NCBI RefSeq assembly: GCF_030462475.1
Contig: NZ_JASMRZ010000022.1
Coordinates: 1-64,000, forward strand
DNA: 64,000 nt
Reading direction: 5' to 3'
From: Variovorax sp. CAN15
GTDB lineage: Bacteria; Pseudomonadota; Gammaproteobacteria; Burkholderiales; Burkholderiaceae_C
Of the stretch, positions 1 through 10,574 are shown piece after piece (within the stretch, counting starts at the first letter, position 1; every line of letters begins with the position of its first letter). The position numbers and the translations under genes are program-made. Under the pieces are notes generated by a model that saw only the letters and a program-made list of their open reading frames with translations, searched no databases and was not told the origin of the DNA.

Positions 1-71
1 ACCTTCTCGGCATAGGCCAGCATCGCGTCGAGCGTGGCGTGCACTTCGCGCAGCCTTGAGTTCTCGCGCAT
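1..71 (-). CDS. N-terminal fragment of an unidentified protein (MRENSRLREVHATLDAMLAYAEKV...), truncated by the window edge
   Basis: Open reading on the minus strand from a CAT at 69-71 to the window edge; too short to identify. Confidence 0.3.
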   Translation of the reverse strand, partial: MRENSRLREVHATLDAMLAYAEK

Positions 72-190
72 TGCGCGTGCCTTGCACACACGCGCAATCC
101 CCTAGAGGTTTTTGCGCCGCGCGGTCTTGCATCACCCCTATGATTTGACCGAATGCGGCGCCTGAGCGTCGGTCGAATCGAAAACCCTTC

Positions 191-634
191 ATGGAGTTGC
201 ACGCGATGAAACCCGTCTCCGAACTGCTCAAGCGCCATGATTCCGCGGCATGGCGAACTTCCCCCGACACCAGCGTGTTCGACGCGCTCTCCATCCTGGC
301 GCGCTTCGAGGTGGGCGCGCTGATGGTGATGGACGGCGACAGGCTGGTGGGTTTTCTCTCCGAGCGCGACTACACCCGCAAGGTCGCGCTGCAGGGCAAG
401 AACTCCAAGGAAATGAAGGTGCGCGAGATCATGACGCCCGACGTGATGACCGTCACCCCGCAGACCCGCACCCGCGCCTGCATGGCGCTCATGAGCCAGC
501 GCAAGTTCCGCCACCTGCCGGTGGTCGACGGCGACAAGGTGGTCGGCATGATCTCCATCCAGGACCTGATGGACGACATCATCTCGGACCAGGAAGCCAC
601 CATCGAGCAGCTGACCACCTACATCCAGAGCTGA
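191..634 (+). CDS. CBS domain-containing protein
   Basis: 147 aa with two CBS repeats (VGFLSERDYTRKV..., VVGMISIQDLMDDII). Confidence 0.85.
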   Translation: MELHAMKPVSELLKRHDSAAWRTSPDTSVFDALSILARFEVGALMVMDGDRLVGFLSERDYTRKVALQGKNSKEMKVREIMTPDVMTVTPQTRTRACMALMSQRKFRHLPVVDGDKVVGMISIQDLMDDIISDQEATIEQLTTYIQS

Positions 635-752
635 CCGCGTCCGCGCCATCGGCGACCCTGCCCGTCGCGCGGGTAGGAACCAGACCTACGGCCCGCCCGG
701 CACCGCACGGTGCACAGTGGGCTTTCGTTCATCCATCCAGCGGGGATATTGC

Positions 753-1112
753 ATGCAGATACAGGTCAACACGAGCAACGGCATCAGCAACAAGGACGCG
801 CTGGAGCGCTGGGCCGACGCGGAGATCAAGCAGAACCTGAGCCGTTTCGTCGACGACGTGACGCGCGTCGAGATACACCTGAGCGACGAGAACCACGACA
901 AGGCCGGCGGCGGCGACAAGTGCTGCGTGATGGAGGCGCGCCTGGCGCACCACCAGCCGCTGGCGGTGACGCAGCACGCGGCCAGCCTCGACGAGGCATT
1001 CCGGGGCGCGTCCGACAAGCTCAAGCGCCTGATCGAGAACACGCTGGGGCGGCTTCACAACCACCGGGACAGGGGTTCGATCCGCACCGACCCGAATTTC
1101 ATCGCCGAGTAG
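753..1112 (+). CDS. HPF/RaiA-family ribosome-associated protein
   Basis: MQIQVNTSNGISNKDALERWADAEIKQNLSRF...; internal ATG at 753 preferred over the ORF-track start. Confidence 0.65.
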   Translation: MQIQVNTSNGISNKDALERWADAEIKQNLSRFVDDVTRVEIHLSDENHDKAGGGDKCCVMEARLAHHQPLAVTQHAASLDEAFRGASDKLKRLIENTLGRLHNHRDRGSIRTDPNFIAE

Positions 1113-1554
1113 CGCCTCTCTTGCGCTTCCCGGGCGAGGCCGAAGCCTCCGCGGCGATGAGCGGCGGGCGATGCCCGCTGGCCATCCACTCGTCGTAGAA
1201 GTCGATCTTGCGCTCGACCAGCGACAGCGCCCTCTTCCATTCGGAGATCGTCTCGTTCACGCGCTCGCGGTGCGCGGCGAGCATGTCGCGCCGCTCGCGC
1301 AGCGTGGTCTTGCCCTGCAGCGCCAGCGCGGTGTATTCGCGCATCTCGGCAATCGACATGCCGGTGCGGCGCAGCCGCTCCATCAGGTCGAGCCAGCCGA
1401 CGTGCAACTCGACGTAAAGGCGCCGGCCGCCCTCGTCGCGCACCACACCGGGCACGAGGCCCTGCGTCTCGTACCAGCGGATGGCGTGCACCGTGCGGCC
1501 GGTGCGCGCGGCCAGCTCGCCGATGTGGAAGGGTGTTCCTCTTTCAGCCGGCAT
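1099..1554 (-). CDS. MerR family transcriptional regulator
   Basis: FHIGELAARTGRTVHAIRWYETQGLVPG MerR-type HTH. Confidence 0.85.
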   Translation of the reverse strand: MPAERGTPFHIGELAARTGRTVHAIRWYETQGLVPGVVRDEGGRRLYVELHVGWLDLMERLRRTGMSIAEMREYTALALQGKTTLRERRDMLAAHRERVNETISEWKRALSLVERKIDFYDEWMASGHRPPLIAAEASASPGKRKRGATRR

Positions 1555-1963
1555 GGACGACGGCCGGAGGCTGCAGCGCCTCCTGCACCAGCGCGGTGTC
1601 GAAGTATTCGGTCAGCTCTTTCACCTTGCCTCCTTCGAGTCGGTAGACGTAGCAATAGCGGTTGTTGTAGCGCTTGCCGGCCTTGGTGGGCACGTCGCCG
1701 CTGAAGAGCACCACCACCCGGTCGCCCTCGGCGATGACTCGCTCGGTCTTGCTCCTGTAGGGCGCGGCGAACTGGGCGAAGAGCGGGTCCAGCAGCTCCT
1801 CTCGGATCGCCTTCTTGCCCTGGTAGGTGCGCGACCACGCGGTGCTGCCTTCGAGCTTCCAGCTCGCGTCGTCGGCGAGGCTCTCGACGAAGGGCTGGCC
1901 GTTGCCCTTGTCGAGCTCGTCGTGGATGTGCTGGACGATGGCCTTGTTCTCGATCGTGTTCAT
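1544..1963 (-). CDS. SnoaL-like/NTF2-fold nuclear transport factor 2 family protein
   Basis: MNTIENKAIVQHIHDELDKGNGQPFVESLADDASWKLEGS...; overlaps the MerR gene by 11 nt. Confidence 0.7.
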   Translation of the reverse strand: MNTIENKAIVQHIHDELDKGNGQPFVESLADDASWKLEGSTAWSRTYQGKKAIREELLDPLFAQFAAPYRSKTERVIAEGDRVVVLFSGDVPTKAGKRYNNRYCYVYRLEGGKVKELTEYFDTALVQEALQPPAVVHAG

Positions 1964-2065
1964 GGCTTGGTTTCCTTTGGTTGAATGCACCGGATGCCCG
2001 GTGGATTCATTGGAAATGCTCGAGTGCGCTCCAGGTCAAGCGCGCCATGAACACGTCGGCGGTGA

Positions 2066-3004
2066 TCAGCCCCGCCTGGCGTTCGCCATGCCCTTGGCGA
2101 CTTCGTTGGCGCCCTGGGCCGCACCGCTTTGCGGCACCGCCTCGCCTTCGCGGTCGGTCACTTCCGACAGGCGCGCCGCCAGCTGCTCGGGCGTGTCGGC
2201 CTCGATGCCCAGCCAGGCGCCCTGCGTCAGCGTGATGTGCGCGGCTTCGAAAGTGCCGGCGCCCGCGCAGAGGATGGTGCGGTTGGGCGCATCCTGCGCG
2301 GCCAGCACCAGCATCGCGGGCACCACGGCCTCGGGGCGGAAGGCCTCGAGCATTTCCTTGGGAAACAGGTCCTCGGTCATGCGGGTGGCGGCCGTGGGCG
2401 CCAGGCAGTTCACGCGAATGTCGTTCTTCGCGCCCTCGATGCTCAGCGTCTGCATCAGGCCCACCAGCGCGAGCTTGGCCGCGCCGTAGTTGCTCTGGCC
2501 GAAGTTGCCGTACAGGCCCGACGAAGAAGTGGTCATCACGATGCGGCCGTACTTCTGCTCGTTCATGAGCGCCCAGACGGCCTTGGTGCAGTTCACCGCG
2601 CCCATCAGGTGCACGTCGACCACCAGCCTGAAGTCGGCCAGGTCCATCTTGGCGAAGCTCTTGTCGCGCAGGATGCCGGCGTTGTTCACGAGGATGTCGA
2701 CGCGGCCCCAGGCATCGACCGCCTGCTTGACCATGGCCTGCACTGCCTCGAAGTCGGTGACCGAGGCGCCGTTGGCAATCGCCTCGCCGCCGGCCGCCTT
2801 GATCTCGTCGACCACCGCCTGCGCGGCGCTCACCGAGCCGCCGGAGCCGTCGCGCGCGCCGCCCAGGTCGTTGACCACCACCTTCGCACCGCGCGCGGCC
2901 AGCGCCAGCGCATGCTGGCGGCCCAGGCCGCCGCCCGCGCCGGTCACGATGGCCACGCGGCCCTTGAAGTCGAGGTTGCTGCTGTTGCTGCTGCCGTTGC
3001 TCAT
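2066..3004 (-). CDS. SDR family oxidoreductase (3-hydroxyacyl-CoA dehydrogenase-like)
   Basis: TGAGGGLGRQHALALAARGAKVVVNDLGG, NNAG, YGAAK motifs. Confidence 0.88.
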   Translation of the reverse strand: MSNGSSNSSNLDFKGRVAIVTGAGGGLGRQHALALAARGAKVVVNDLGGARDGSGGSVSAAQAVVDEIKAAGGEAIANGASVTDFEAVQAMVKQAVDAWGRVDILVNNAGILRDKSFAKMDLADFRLVVDVHLMGAVNCTKAVWALMNEQKYGRIVMTTSSSGLYGNFGQSNYGAAKLALVGLMQTLSIEGAKNDIRVNCLAPTAATRMTEDLFPKEMLEAFRPEAVVPAMLVLAAQDAPNRTILCAGAGTFEAAHITLTQGAWLGIEADTPEQLAARLSEVTDREGEAVPQSGAAQGANEVAKGMANARRG

Positions 3005-3158
3005 GTCTCTGTGTCGCCTTCCATGGGAGTTGCCGTTGTTCGGTGCCGCGCCGGGCTTGCCTTGCCTTGCCCGGGCGGCAGCGTGGCGTTTTACCCCAGA
3101 AAGCGGCCGCGGGGCAGCTTCGGCGCGGCGAGCCCAGTCGCCAGCGTGTCAGCGGCGT

Positions 3159-4736
3159 TCAGGCGGCGACTGCCGTACGGCTGCGCGGCACGCCCAGGCG
3201 CGCGGGCGAGACGTACTGCTCGCGGTAGATCTCGAAGGGCATGGTGTCGGCCGCCTCGATGCGCTTCTGTTCCTGGATGGACTCGGCCGTCATCTGCTCG
3301 AACTCGGCCTGCTGCGCCGCCGAGAACGGCAGGCCCAGCAGCGTGGCGCGGGTCTGCTCGGAGCGGGCGCGCACGAAGCCGACGAAGGAGTTGGCATGCT
3401 CCTGCTCGATGGCCGCCAGCACGCGGGCCGAGGGCAGGCTGTCGGGGTTGCGCAGCGCAGCGCCGGCGGCACGCACCGCGTCGGCATGCGCTGTGCCGCT
3501 GCCCTGCGCCGCGTCGAGCGCGGCGGCGATGGGCAGGCACTGCTCGACCAGCTCCAGGCCCCAGTCGGCGAGCGTGACTTCGGCGCCGTTGCGCCGCAGC
3601 TTCAGGCCCGGTTCGCGGCCACGCGCGGCGGTGAGGTGCTGGTTCTGAGCAAGGTCGGCGATTTCCTGCGGTGTGTCGTCGGGGCTGTCGCTCAGCAGGC
3701 AGTGCAGCAGGAACACGTCGATGAAGCGCATGGTCTGCGCGTTGATGCCGATGGTCTCGAAGGGATCGAGGTCCATCAGGCGCACTTCGACGTATTCCAC
3801 GCCGCGCTCGCGCAGCGCATGCAGCGGGCGCTCGCCGGGGTTGATGACGCGCTTGGGGCGGATGGTGCCGTAGAACTCGTTCTCGATCTGCAGCAGGCTG
3901 GTGCCGAGCTGGTTGTAGTCGCCGCCGAGATTGCGGATGCCGATGGCCTCGTAGGCCGGCCACGGGCGGGTGAGCGCGTCCTGCAGCGAGGCGCCGTAGC
4001 CTTCGAGGCTGTTGTAACTCACGGCCAGCGAGGCCTGCGCGTCGCTCTGGTAGCCCAGCCGGCCCATGCGCAGCGAGGTGCCGTGCGGCATGAACATGCT
4101 GCCGTCGCCCAGCGGCTGCAGCTCGTGCGGGCGGCCCGCCACGAAGCTCGAACACAGCGCCGGCGAGGCGCCGAACAGGTACAGCAGCAGGAAAGCCTGG
4201 CGACGGAAGTTGCGGATGAGCGCGAAATACTGTTCGCTCGAAACGTCGGGCAGCGACCAGTTGTAGTGGATGCCCGAGATGGTCTGCATGCGCCGGCCGT
4301 AGCGGTGGCTCAGGCCCATGCGGTAGACGCTCTTGGCGCGGCCCACGTTCGACGAGCCATAGCGGCCGATCGGAATGGTCTCGTCGGTCGGCAGGCCGCA
4401 GGGCATGCTCGACACCCACAGGCGCTCGTCGCCCAGTCCGTCGAGCACGCGGTAGGTGAACTGGTGCACCCGCGTGAGTTCTTCGATGGCCGAATCGACG
4501 TCCGCGTGCACGCCCGTGATGAGTTCGAGCTGCGATTCGCTGAAGTCGGTCGTGATGTGCGGATGCGTGAGCGCGGAGCCCAGTGCGAGCGGATGCGGCG
4601 TCAGCGCAAGCTTGCCGTCCGGCAGCGCACGCAGGCTTTCCTTCTCGATACCGCGTCGCATGCCCTTCAGTCGTGCGGCTGAAAGTGCACCCAACCTCTC
4701 CTGCAATCTGTTGCTCATATTGTTATGACCCATCAA
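3159..4736 (-). CDS. gshA: Glutamate--cysteine ligase
   Basis: 525 aa; RGIEKESLR, TDFSESQLELITG, GIHYNWS motifs. Confidence 0.93.
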   Translation of the reverse strand: MMGHNNMSNRLQERLGALSAARLKGMRRGIEKESLRALPDGKLALTPHPLALGSALTHPHITTDFSESQLELITGVHADVDSAIEELTRVHQFTYRVLDGLGDERLWVSSMPCGLPTDETIPIGRYGSSNVGRAKSVYRMGLSHRYGRRMQTISGIHYNWSLPDVSSEQYFALIRNFRRQAFLLLYLFGASPALCSSFVAGRPHELQPLGDGSMFMPHGTSLRMGRLGYQSDAQASLAVSYNSLEGYGASLQDALTRPWPAYEAIGIRNLGGDYNQLGTSLLQIENEFYGTIRPKRVINPGERPLHALRERGVEYVEVRLMDLDPFETIGINAQTMRFIDVFLLHCLLSDSPDDTPQEIADLAQNQHLTAARGREPGLKLRRNGAEVTLADWGLELVEQCLPIAAALDAAQGSGTAHADAVRAAGAALRNPDSLPSARVLAAIEQEHANSFVGFVRARSEQTRATLLGLPFSAAQQAEFEQMTAESIQEQKRIEAADTMPFEIYREQYVSPARLGVPRSRTAVAA

Positions 4737-4855
4737 TCTTCTGAGGGGCTGGAAGGTAGCACGGGCAAGCGGGCACTGCTTGTGCAGGGAATCCCGGGGC
4801 TGGCTACCCTGTTGTGCGCTATGTTTTTGATAGCTGCCAGCGTTCCGGGCGCGAT

Positions 4856-5173
4856 TCAGGCCTTGGAACGGCCCGCCGACAGGTCAATCTCTTCCGACCG
4901 GTAGACATGGATCTCCGGCGTGCCCTCCGCCATGGCCGAGAGCGCCTTGGCGAAGGCGCGCGATGCGTCCACGCGGAAGTGGGCCTGCAGCGCGTCCATG
5001 TCGCTCCAGCGCTCCACGAAGGTCAGGCGCAGCGGCTCCTGCACGTCGGTCGTGACTTCATGCGAGATGCAGCCGGGCTCGGCGCGCGAGCGCAGCACGT
5101 GCTCGGTGCTGATGGCGAGCATGGCCTGCAGGGTGTCGGGCTTGGCCAATGCGTGGCCGATGACGAGGATCAT
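4856..5173 (-). CDS. Antibiotic biosynthesis monooxygenase (ABM)-family/putative quinol monooxygenase
   Basis: 105 aa; AEPGCISHEVTTDVQEPLRLTFVERWSDMDALQAHF. Confidence 0.8.
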   Translation of the reverse strand: MILVIGHALAKPDTLQAMLAISTEHVLRSRAEPGCISHEVTTDVQEPLRLTFVERWSDMDALQAHFRVDASRAFAKALSAMAEGTPEIHVYRSEEIDLSAGRSKA

Positions 5174-5206
5174 TTTTCGGCTCCTTCGTGCGAGCGTTGA
5201 TCAGAT

Positions 5207-5869
5207 TCAGCCGAGCACCCGCAGCAGGAAGCGGTTCAGGTCGGCGACTTCTTCCATGCACACCGAGTGCGCCATGGCGTATTCGTGCCATTCGACGGCG
5301 TAGCCCAGCGCGGAGAGCGCCTCGCGCGTGCGCACGGCTGCCGCGTAGGGCACCACCGGGTCCTGCCGGCCGTGGGCGAGGAACACCGGCGTCTCGTGGT
5401 TGGCCGCGTGGCGCTCGGCCGCGGTGGTGGCCGCGATCGGCAGGTAGCCCGAGAGGCCGACGATGCCGGCGAGCCGCTCGGTGTGGCGCAGTCCGGTCAT
5501 CAGCGCCATCGCGCAGCCTTGGGAGAAGCCGGCCACCACGATGCGATCCGCAGCGATGCCACGGGCCTTCTCGCTGGCGATGATGGCCTCGATGGTCGCC
5601 TGCGAGCGGCGCAGGCCCGCTTCGTCCTCTCCCGAGGTCAGATCGGGCTGGGCGATGTCGTACCAGGCCGGCATCTGGTAGCCGCCGTTGATGGTCACCG
5701 GCATGACGGGCGCGTTGGGGAACACGAAGCGCACCGGCCCCACGGCCGAGAGGTCGAGTTCGCCGGCAATGGGCACGAAGTCGTTGCCGTCGGCACCGAG
5801 GCCGTGCATCAGGACCACCGTGGCGGTGGGGTTGGGGGCGGTTTCGATCTCGATGGGGGGACGGGACAT
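5207..5869 (-). CDS. Carboxylesterase/phospholipase-type alpha/beta hydrolase
   Basis: LMHGLGADGNDF, GFSQGCAMAL nucleophile elbow, HGRQDPVVP, WHEYAMAHSV. Confidence 0.88.
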   Translation of the reverse strand: MSRPPIEIETAPNPTATVVLMHGLGADGNDFVPIAGELDLSAVGPVRFVFPNAPVMPVTINGGYQMPAWYDIAQPDLTSGEDEAGLRRSQATIEAIIASEKARGIAADRIVVAGFSQGCAMALMTGLRHTERLAGIVGLSGYLPIAATTAAERHAANHETPVFLAHGRQDPVVPYAAAVRTREALSALGYAVEWHEYAMAHSVCMEEVADLNRFLLRVLG

Positions 5870-6022
5870 GGTCGGGCGAAGGTATTCAGGAACGCGGATG
5901 CCCGGACCTTAGCGCATCCCGGCGCCGCCCGAGCCGCGGAAACGGCCGGTAGACCGACTTGCACAAGGTTTCGATGTAAAGCCCCGCCGTTACTTCCTTC
6001 GGCGGAACCTGGACAGGTCCGG

Positions 6023-6072
6023 CTATTCGGCCCTGATGCCCACGGCCTTCACGATCTGCGCATAGCGCTCCC
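6023..6072 (-). pseudogene. C-terminal remnant of a Bug/TctC-type substrate-binding protein gene
   Basis: Minus-strand reading ERYAQIVKAVGIRAE-stop resembles the C-terminus of Bug-family receptors; no intact upstream frame. Confidence 0.35.
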
Positions 6073-6193
6073 GTCGACCGCCAGGATGCCGGCCGCGCCC
6101 ACCGGTTGCGCAACACAGCCGGGCAGGTCATTTCCGCCGCCCTACCCTCGCCGCCCCGGGATGCAACACAATGGCGTTTCGCAAGAAGACCGC

Positions 6194-6667
6194 ATGAAGA
6201 CCCCGACCTCGCACCCGAAGCCCCCGCGCGCCGCCCCGTTCGACAGCGAAACGCTGCTGCGCGACAGCGGCCTGCGCGTGACGCGCGCCGCCCAGACCGT
6301 GCTCGAACTCCTGGAGCACAGCTCGCAGCCCCTGACGCACGAGGAAGTGGCTGCTGCCTACACCGCCGCCACCGGCGAGGCGCCCGACCGGGTCACGGTC
6401 TACCGCGTGCTCGACCGGCTGGTCGAGGCCGGCCTGTGCGACCGCCGCGTGGGCGCCGACCGGGTCAACCGCTTCTCGCGCCATGTGGAAGCCGAGTCGG
6501 GCAACACCTTCGAATGCGACCAGTGCCACAAGGTGCTGGCCCTGCCCTCCGACCCGGAGCTGCCGAAAGTGATGGGCCGGCTGGGGCGGGCGCTGCGCAA
6601 GCAGGGCATCGATACGCGCCACACGGCATTGACCCTCCACGGCACCTGCGGCGATTGCGCAAGATAA
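6194..6667 (+). CDS. Fur family transcriptional regulator (Zur-like candidate)
   Basis: RVTVYRVLDRLVEAGLCDR winged helix; FECDQCHKVL and GTCGDCAR CxxC metal motifs. Confidence 0.85.
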   Translation: MKTPTSHPKPPRAAPFDSETLLRDSGLRVTRAAQTVLELLEHSSQPLTHEEVAAAYTAATGEAPDRVTVYRVLDRLVEAGLCDRRVGADRVNRFSRHVEAESGNTFECDQCHKVLALPSDPELPKVMGRLGRALRKQGIDTRHTALTLHGTCGDCAR

Positions 6668-6675
6668 AGGCAAAC

Positions 6676-6760
6676 CCCCAGGCTGCGCGCACTTCGTGTC
6701 GCTTCGCCAACCCCCTTGCAGGGGGCAATGCCTGCGGCCCGGCAAAGCCGGTTCCGCGGC
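6676..6760. repeat. Intergenic palindromic unit, probable dispersed repeat, between convergent genes
   Basis: CCCCCTTGCAGGGGG (6711-6725) and CCGGCAAAGCCGG (6739-6751) hairpins; resembles intergenic repeats recalled from Comamonadaceae; only one copy seen in this window. Confidence 0.4.
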
Positions 6761-6781
6761 ATTTCCCGCGCAGACATCAGT

Positions 6782-7990
<1,209 letters not shown>

Positions 7991-7992
7991 AT

Positions 7993-8038
7993 ATGCAACA
8001 GGATTGCATTATATGAATCCAATGCAACTGCGTTGCGT
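7993..8038. promoter_or_regulatory. Two candidate metalloregulator operators upstream of the G3E GTPase gene
   Basis: ATGCAA-CAGGA-TTGCAT (7993-8009) and ATGCAA-CTGCG-TTGCGT (8022-8038), centres 29 bp apart. Confidence 0.55.
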
Positions 8039-8076
8039 TTTATGCCGTGCCGGAGCCTTCGCCTACCATCGGCGCC

Positions 8077-8670
8077 ATGACCGAAGTTTCCGCCCTGCCC
8101 CTGCAACTCGTCTGGCCCTCTCGGGAACATCTCCCCAGCTACATCGCGGCACTGGAGCGCGGCTGGTCGCCCAACAACCTCCGCCCCGAAGCCGGGCAGG
8201 AAGAACTGGCGCAGATCCGCATCGACCCCGCGCGCTTTCTCGCCAGCCTCGTCGACCCGCAAGCCAAGGGCCCGCCCGTCGCGCCGCCCGACGGCGGCAC
8301 CGTGCCGCGCCTGCCGGGCTACCGGCGCTGGATGTGGGACGGCGAGTTCTGCGGCAGCATCCAGCTGCGCTGGCAGCCCGGCACCAACGACCTGCCCGTC
8401 TACTGCCTCGGCCACATCGGCTATGGCGTGGTGCCTTGGAAAGGTGGCCGGGGCTACGCCAAGGCCGCACTGCGCGCCCTGCTGCCCGAGGCGCGCGCCA
8501 GAGGCCTCGACCACGTGGAGATCACTACCGACCCGGGCAACATCGCCTCGCAACAGGTGATCCGCGCCAACGGCGGCGTGCTGGTGGAGGAGTTCGTCAA
8601 GCTGCCCGGGCTCGGCGGCACGCCGGAGCTGCGCTTCCGCATCGACGTGCGGGGTCTCGACGCCCGGTAA
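8077..8670 (+). CDS. GNAT family N-acetyltransferase
   Basis: MTEVSALPLQLVWPSREHLPSYIAALERGW...; GHIGYGVVPWKGGRGYAKAALRALLPEARARGLDHVEITTDPGNIASQQVIRANGG. Confidence 0.85.
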   Translation: MTEVSALPLQLVWPSREHLPSYIAALERGWSPNNLRPEAGQEELAQIRIDPARFLASLVDPQAKGPPVAPPDGGTVPRLPGYRRWMWDGEFCGSIQLRWQPGTNDLPVYCLGHIGYGVVPWKGGRGYAKAALRALLPEARARGLDHVEITTDPGNIASQQVIRANGGVLVEEFVKLPGLGGTPELRFRIDVRGLDAR

Positions 8671-8673
8671 CGG

Positions 8674-9576
8674 CTACATCTCGAAGGCCGCGACCTGACG
8701 GCCGTCGATGTCGGTGAAGCCGTATTCGCGCGCGAGGTCGGCCACCCGCAGCACCTCGCCGCTCTTGTCCATCACGCGCGCATCGGCAGCGAGCGCCGCT
8801 ATCGCCCGCCCGAGGTAGCGCGGCGACTCGGTACGCGCAAGCTCGGGACGTTCCCGCCAGTGCGCCTCGTCGGTCTTGTGGCCGGCCAGTACGAACTCGG
8901 TGCGCATCCAGCCGGGCGACACCGCCACCGAGGCGACGCCGTGCGGCTTCAGCTCCTGCGCCATGCCGAAGGCCAGCCGCGTCATCGATGCCTTGGCGAG
9001 GTCGTAGAAGAGATTGCCGCGCAGATAGTGGCCTCGGTCCCAGAAGGTGGTGGTGGCGACCAGCCCCTTCTTCTGCCGCACCATCAGCGGCGCGGCGCAG
9101 CGGCTGGCCAGCAGGTGGTTGCGCACGCCGCGGTCGAACATCGAGTCCCAGTTCGACAGCGGATGCTCCCAGAACGGCGCCTCGAACACGCCGGTGAAGG
9201 TCTCGTGGCCGCCCCAGGCGTTGTTCACCAGCAGGTCGATGCGGCCGGCGTCGCGCTCCACGCGGGCGAAGAGCGCGGCCACGTCTTGCTCGCTGGTGTG
9301 GTCGCAGCGCACCGCGATGCCGCGCCCGCCCAGGCGCGTGACCTCGTCGGCGGTATCGTCGATGCTGCCCGGCAACGCGGCCAGGTCCGACAGGGCCATC
9401 AGCTGGCCGTAGGTGGCGGCAGGCTGCGCGCGCGTGCTGCGGCCGGTGACGTACACGGTGGCGCCGGCCGCGCCCAGCTCCACCGCAATGCCGCGCCCCG
9501 CGCCACGGCTCGCGCCGGTCACGACCGCCACGCAACCCTTCAGCGGATGGGCGGTCCTGTTTTCCTCGTTGTTCAT
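8674..9576 (-). CDS. SDR family oxidoreductase
   Basis: VVTGASRGAGRGIAVELGAAGATVYVTGR, NNAWGG, YDLAKASM. Confidence 0.87.
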   Translation of the reverse strand: MNNEENRTAHPLKGCVAVVTGASRGAGRGIAVELGAAGATVYVTGRSTRAQPAATYGQLMALSDLAALPGSIDDTADEVTRLGGRGIAVRCDHTSEQDVAALFARVERDAGRIDLLVNNAWGGHETFTGVFEAPFWEHPLSNWDSMFDRGVRNHLLASRCAAPLMVRQKKGLVATTTFWDRGHYLRGNLFYDLAKASMTRLAFGMAQELKPHGVASVAVSPGWMRTEFVLAGHKTDEAHWRERPELARTESPRYLGRAIAALAADARVMDKSGEVLRVADLAREYGFTDIDGRQVAAFEM

Positions 9577-9633
9577 CCTGATGGCTCCTTCGATCCGTTC
9601 TTTGCCTGAGAGAGCCGGCAAGATAGCCAGCGT

Positions 9634-10503
9634 TCAGCCCGGCGTCTTGGAAGAAACCGAAACCGCCCGGTCGAGGAATTCGGCGGGCGTGACGCCGCAC
9701 AGCGCGCGGAACTCGTTGACCAGATGCGACTGGTCGTAGAAGCCCCCCTCCAGCGCCACCTCGGCCCAGGCCGGCGAGGGTTGCTGCCGCAGCGCGCGCA
9801 GGCAGCCGTGCATGCGCGCGAGCCGGCTCCAGGCGCGCGGTGAAAGCCCGACATGGACATGGAAGAGCTGCTGCAGCCGCCGTTCGCCGACGCCGACGGC
9901 GGCCGCCACCTCGCGCAGCGGGCGCCGCCCGTCCGATCCGGCGATGAGCCTCGCGGCATGTATCGCGATAGCGTTGCCGGCGTTGTCGCTGTCGCGAAGC
10001 CTGCGCTGCAGCACGGCCTGCAGCATCGCCACCCGCGCCGCGTCGTCCGGCGCTTCGGTCATTCGCTCGAGCAGCTCCATGCCTTCGCCGCGCCACAGCG
10101 CATCGAGGTGCACCGCAGTGCCGCCGATCTCGCCGGCCGGCAGACCCAGCAGCGCGGCTGCGGCACCGGGGCGCAAGGTGACGGACAGCCCCTCCACCTT
10201 GCGCCGCATGCGCACCACGACCGGCGCGGTCGATGCGCCGATGGCTTCCAGCGCCTGCCCTTGCTCGTCGCCGACGCAGGGCGCATCGCCGAAGTTGAAG
10301 ACCAGCCGCACGGCGCCATCGGGCAGCACCCGTTCGCGCATCTCGTGGCCGTCGGCGAAGCTCTCGCGGTACAGCATGATGTGGGAGACATGCCCACGCA
10401 GCGCGGCATCGACCGCGAATGCGCTCAGCGTGCCGGCGGGCACGCCCGATTCCGGCCCGTGCAGCGGGTCGTCGTCGAGCCGGAGGAAGAGGCGTTCGCC
10501 CAT
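9634..10503 (-). CDS. AraC family transcriptional regulator
   Basis: C-terminal HTH: LREVAAAVGVGERRLQQLFHVHVGLSPRAWSRLARMH. Confidence 0.87.
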   Translation of the reverse strand: MGERLFLRLDDDPLHGPESGVPAGTLSAFAVDAALRGHVSHIMLYRESFADGHEMRERVLPDGAVRLVFNFGDAPCVGDEQGQALEAIGASTAPVVVRMRRKVEGLSVTLRPGAAAALLGLPAGEIGGTAVHLDALWRGEGMELLERMTEAPDDAARVAMLQAVLQRRLRDSDNAGNAIAIHAARLIAGSDGRRPLREVAAAVGVGERRLQQLFHVHVGLSPRAWSRLARMHGCLRALRQQPSPAWAEVALEGGFYDQSHLVNEFRALCGVTPAEFLDRAVSVSSKTPG

Positions 10504-10574
10504 GGGTCCCGATTGTCTGGAAAAAACCGGCCGTGGCATGTCCGAAAATCGGCCGCTTCGCCTGTCCGAATCGA

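Noticed and set aside
6105-6114. GTTGCGCAAC palindrome near the Fur-family gene
   Set aside because: Does not fit the ATGCAA-N5-TTGCAT spacing of the candidate operators; short GC-rich palindromes are common here
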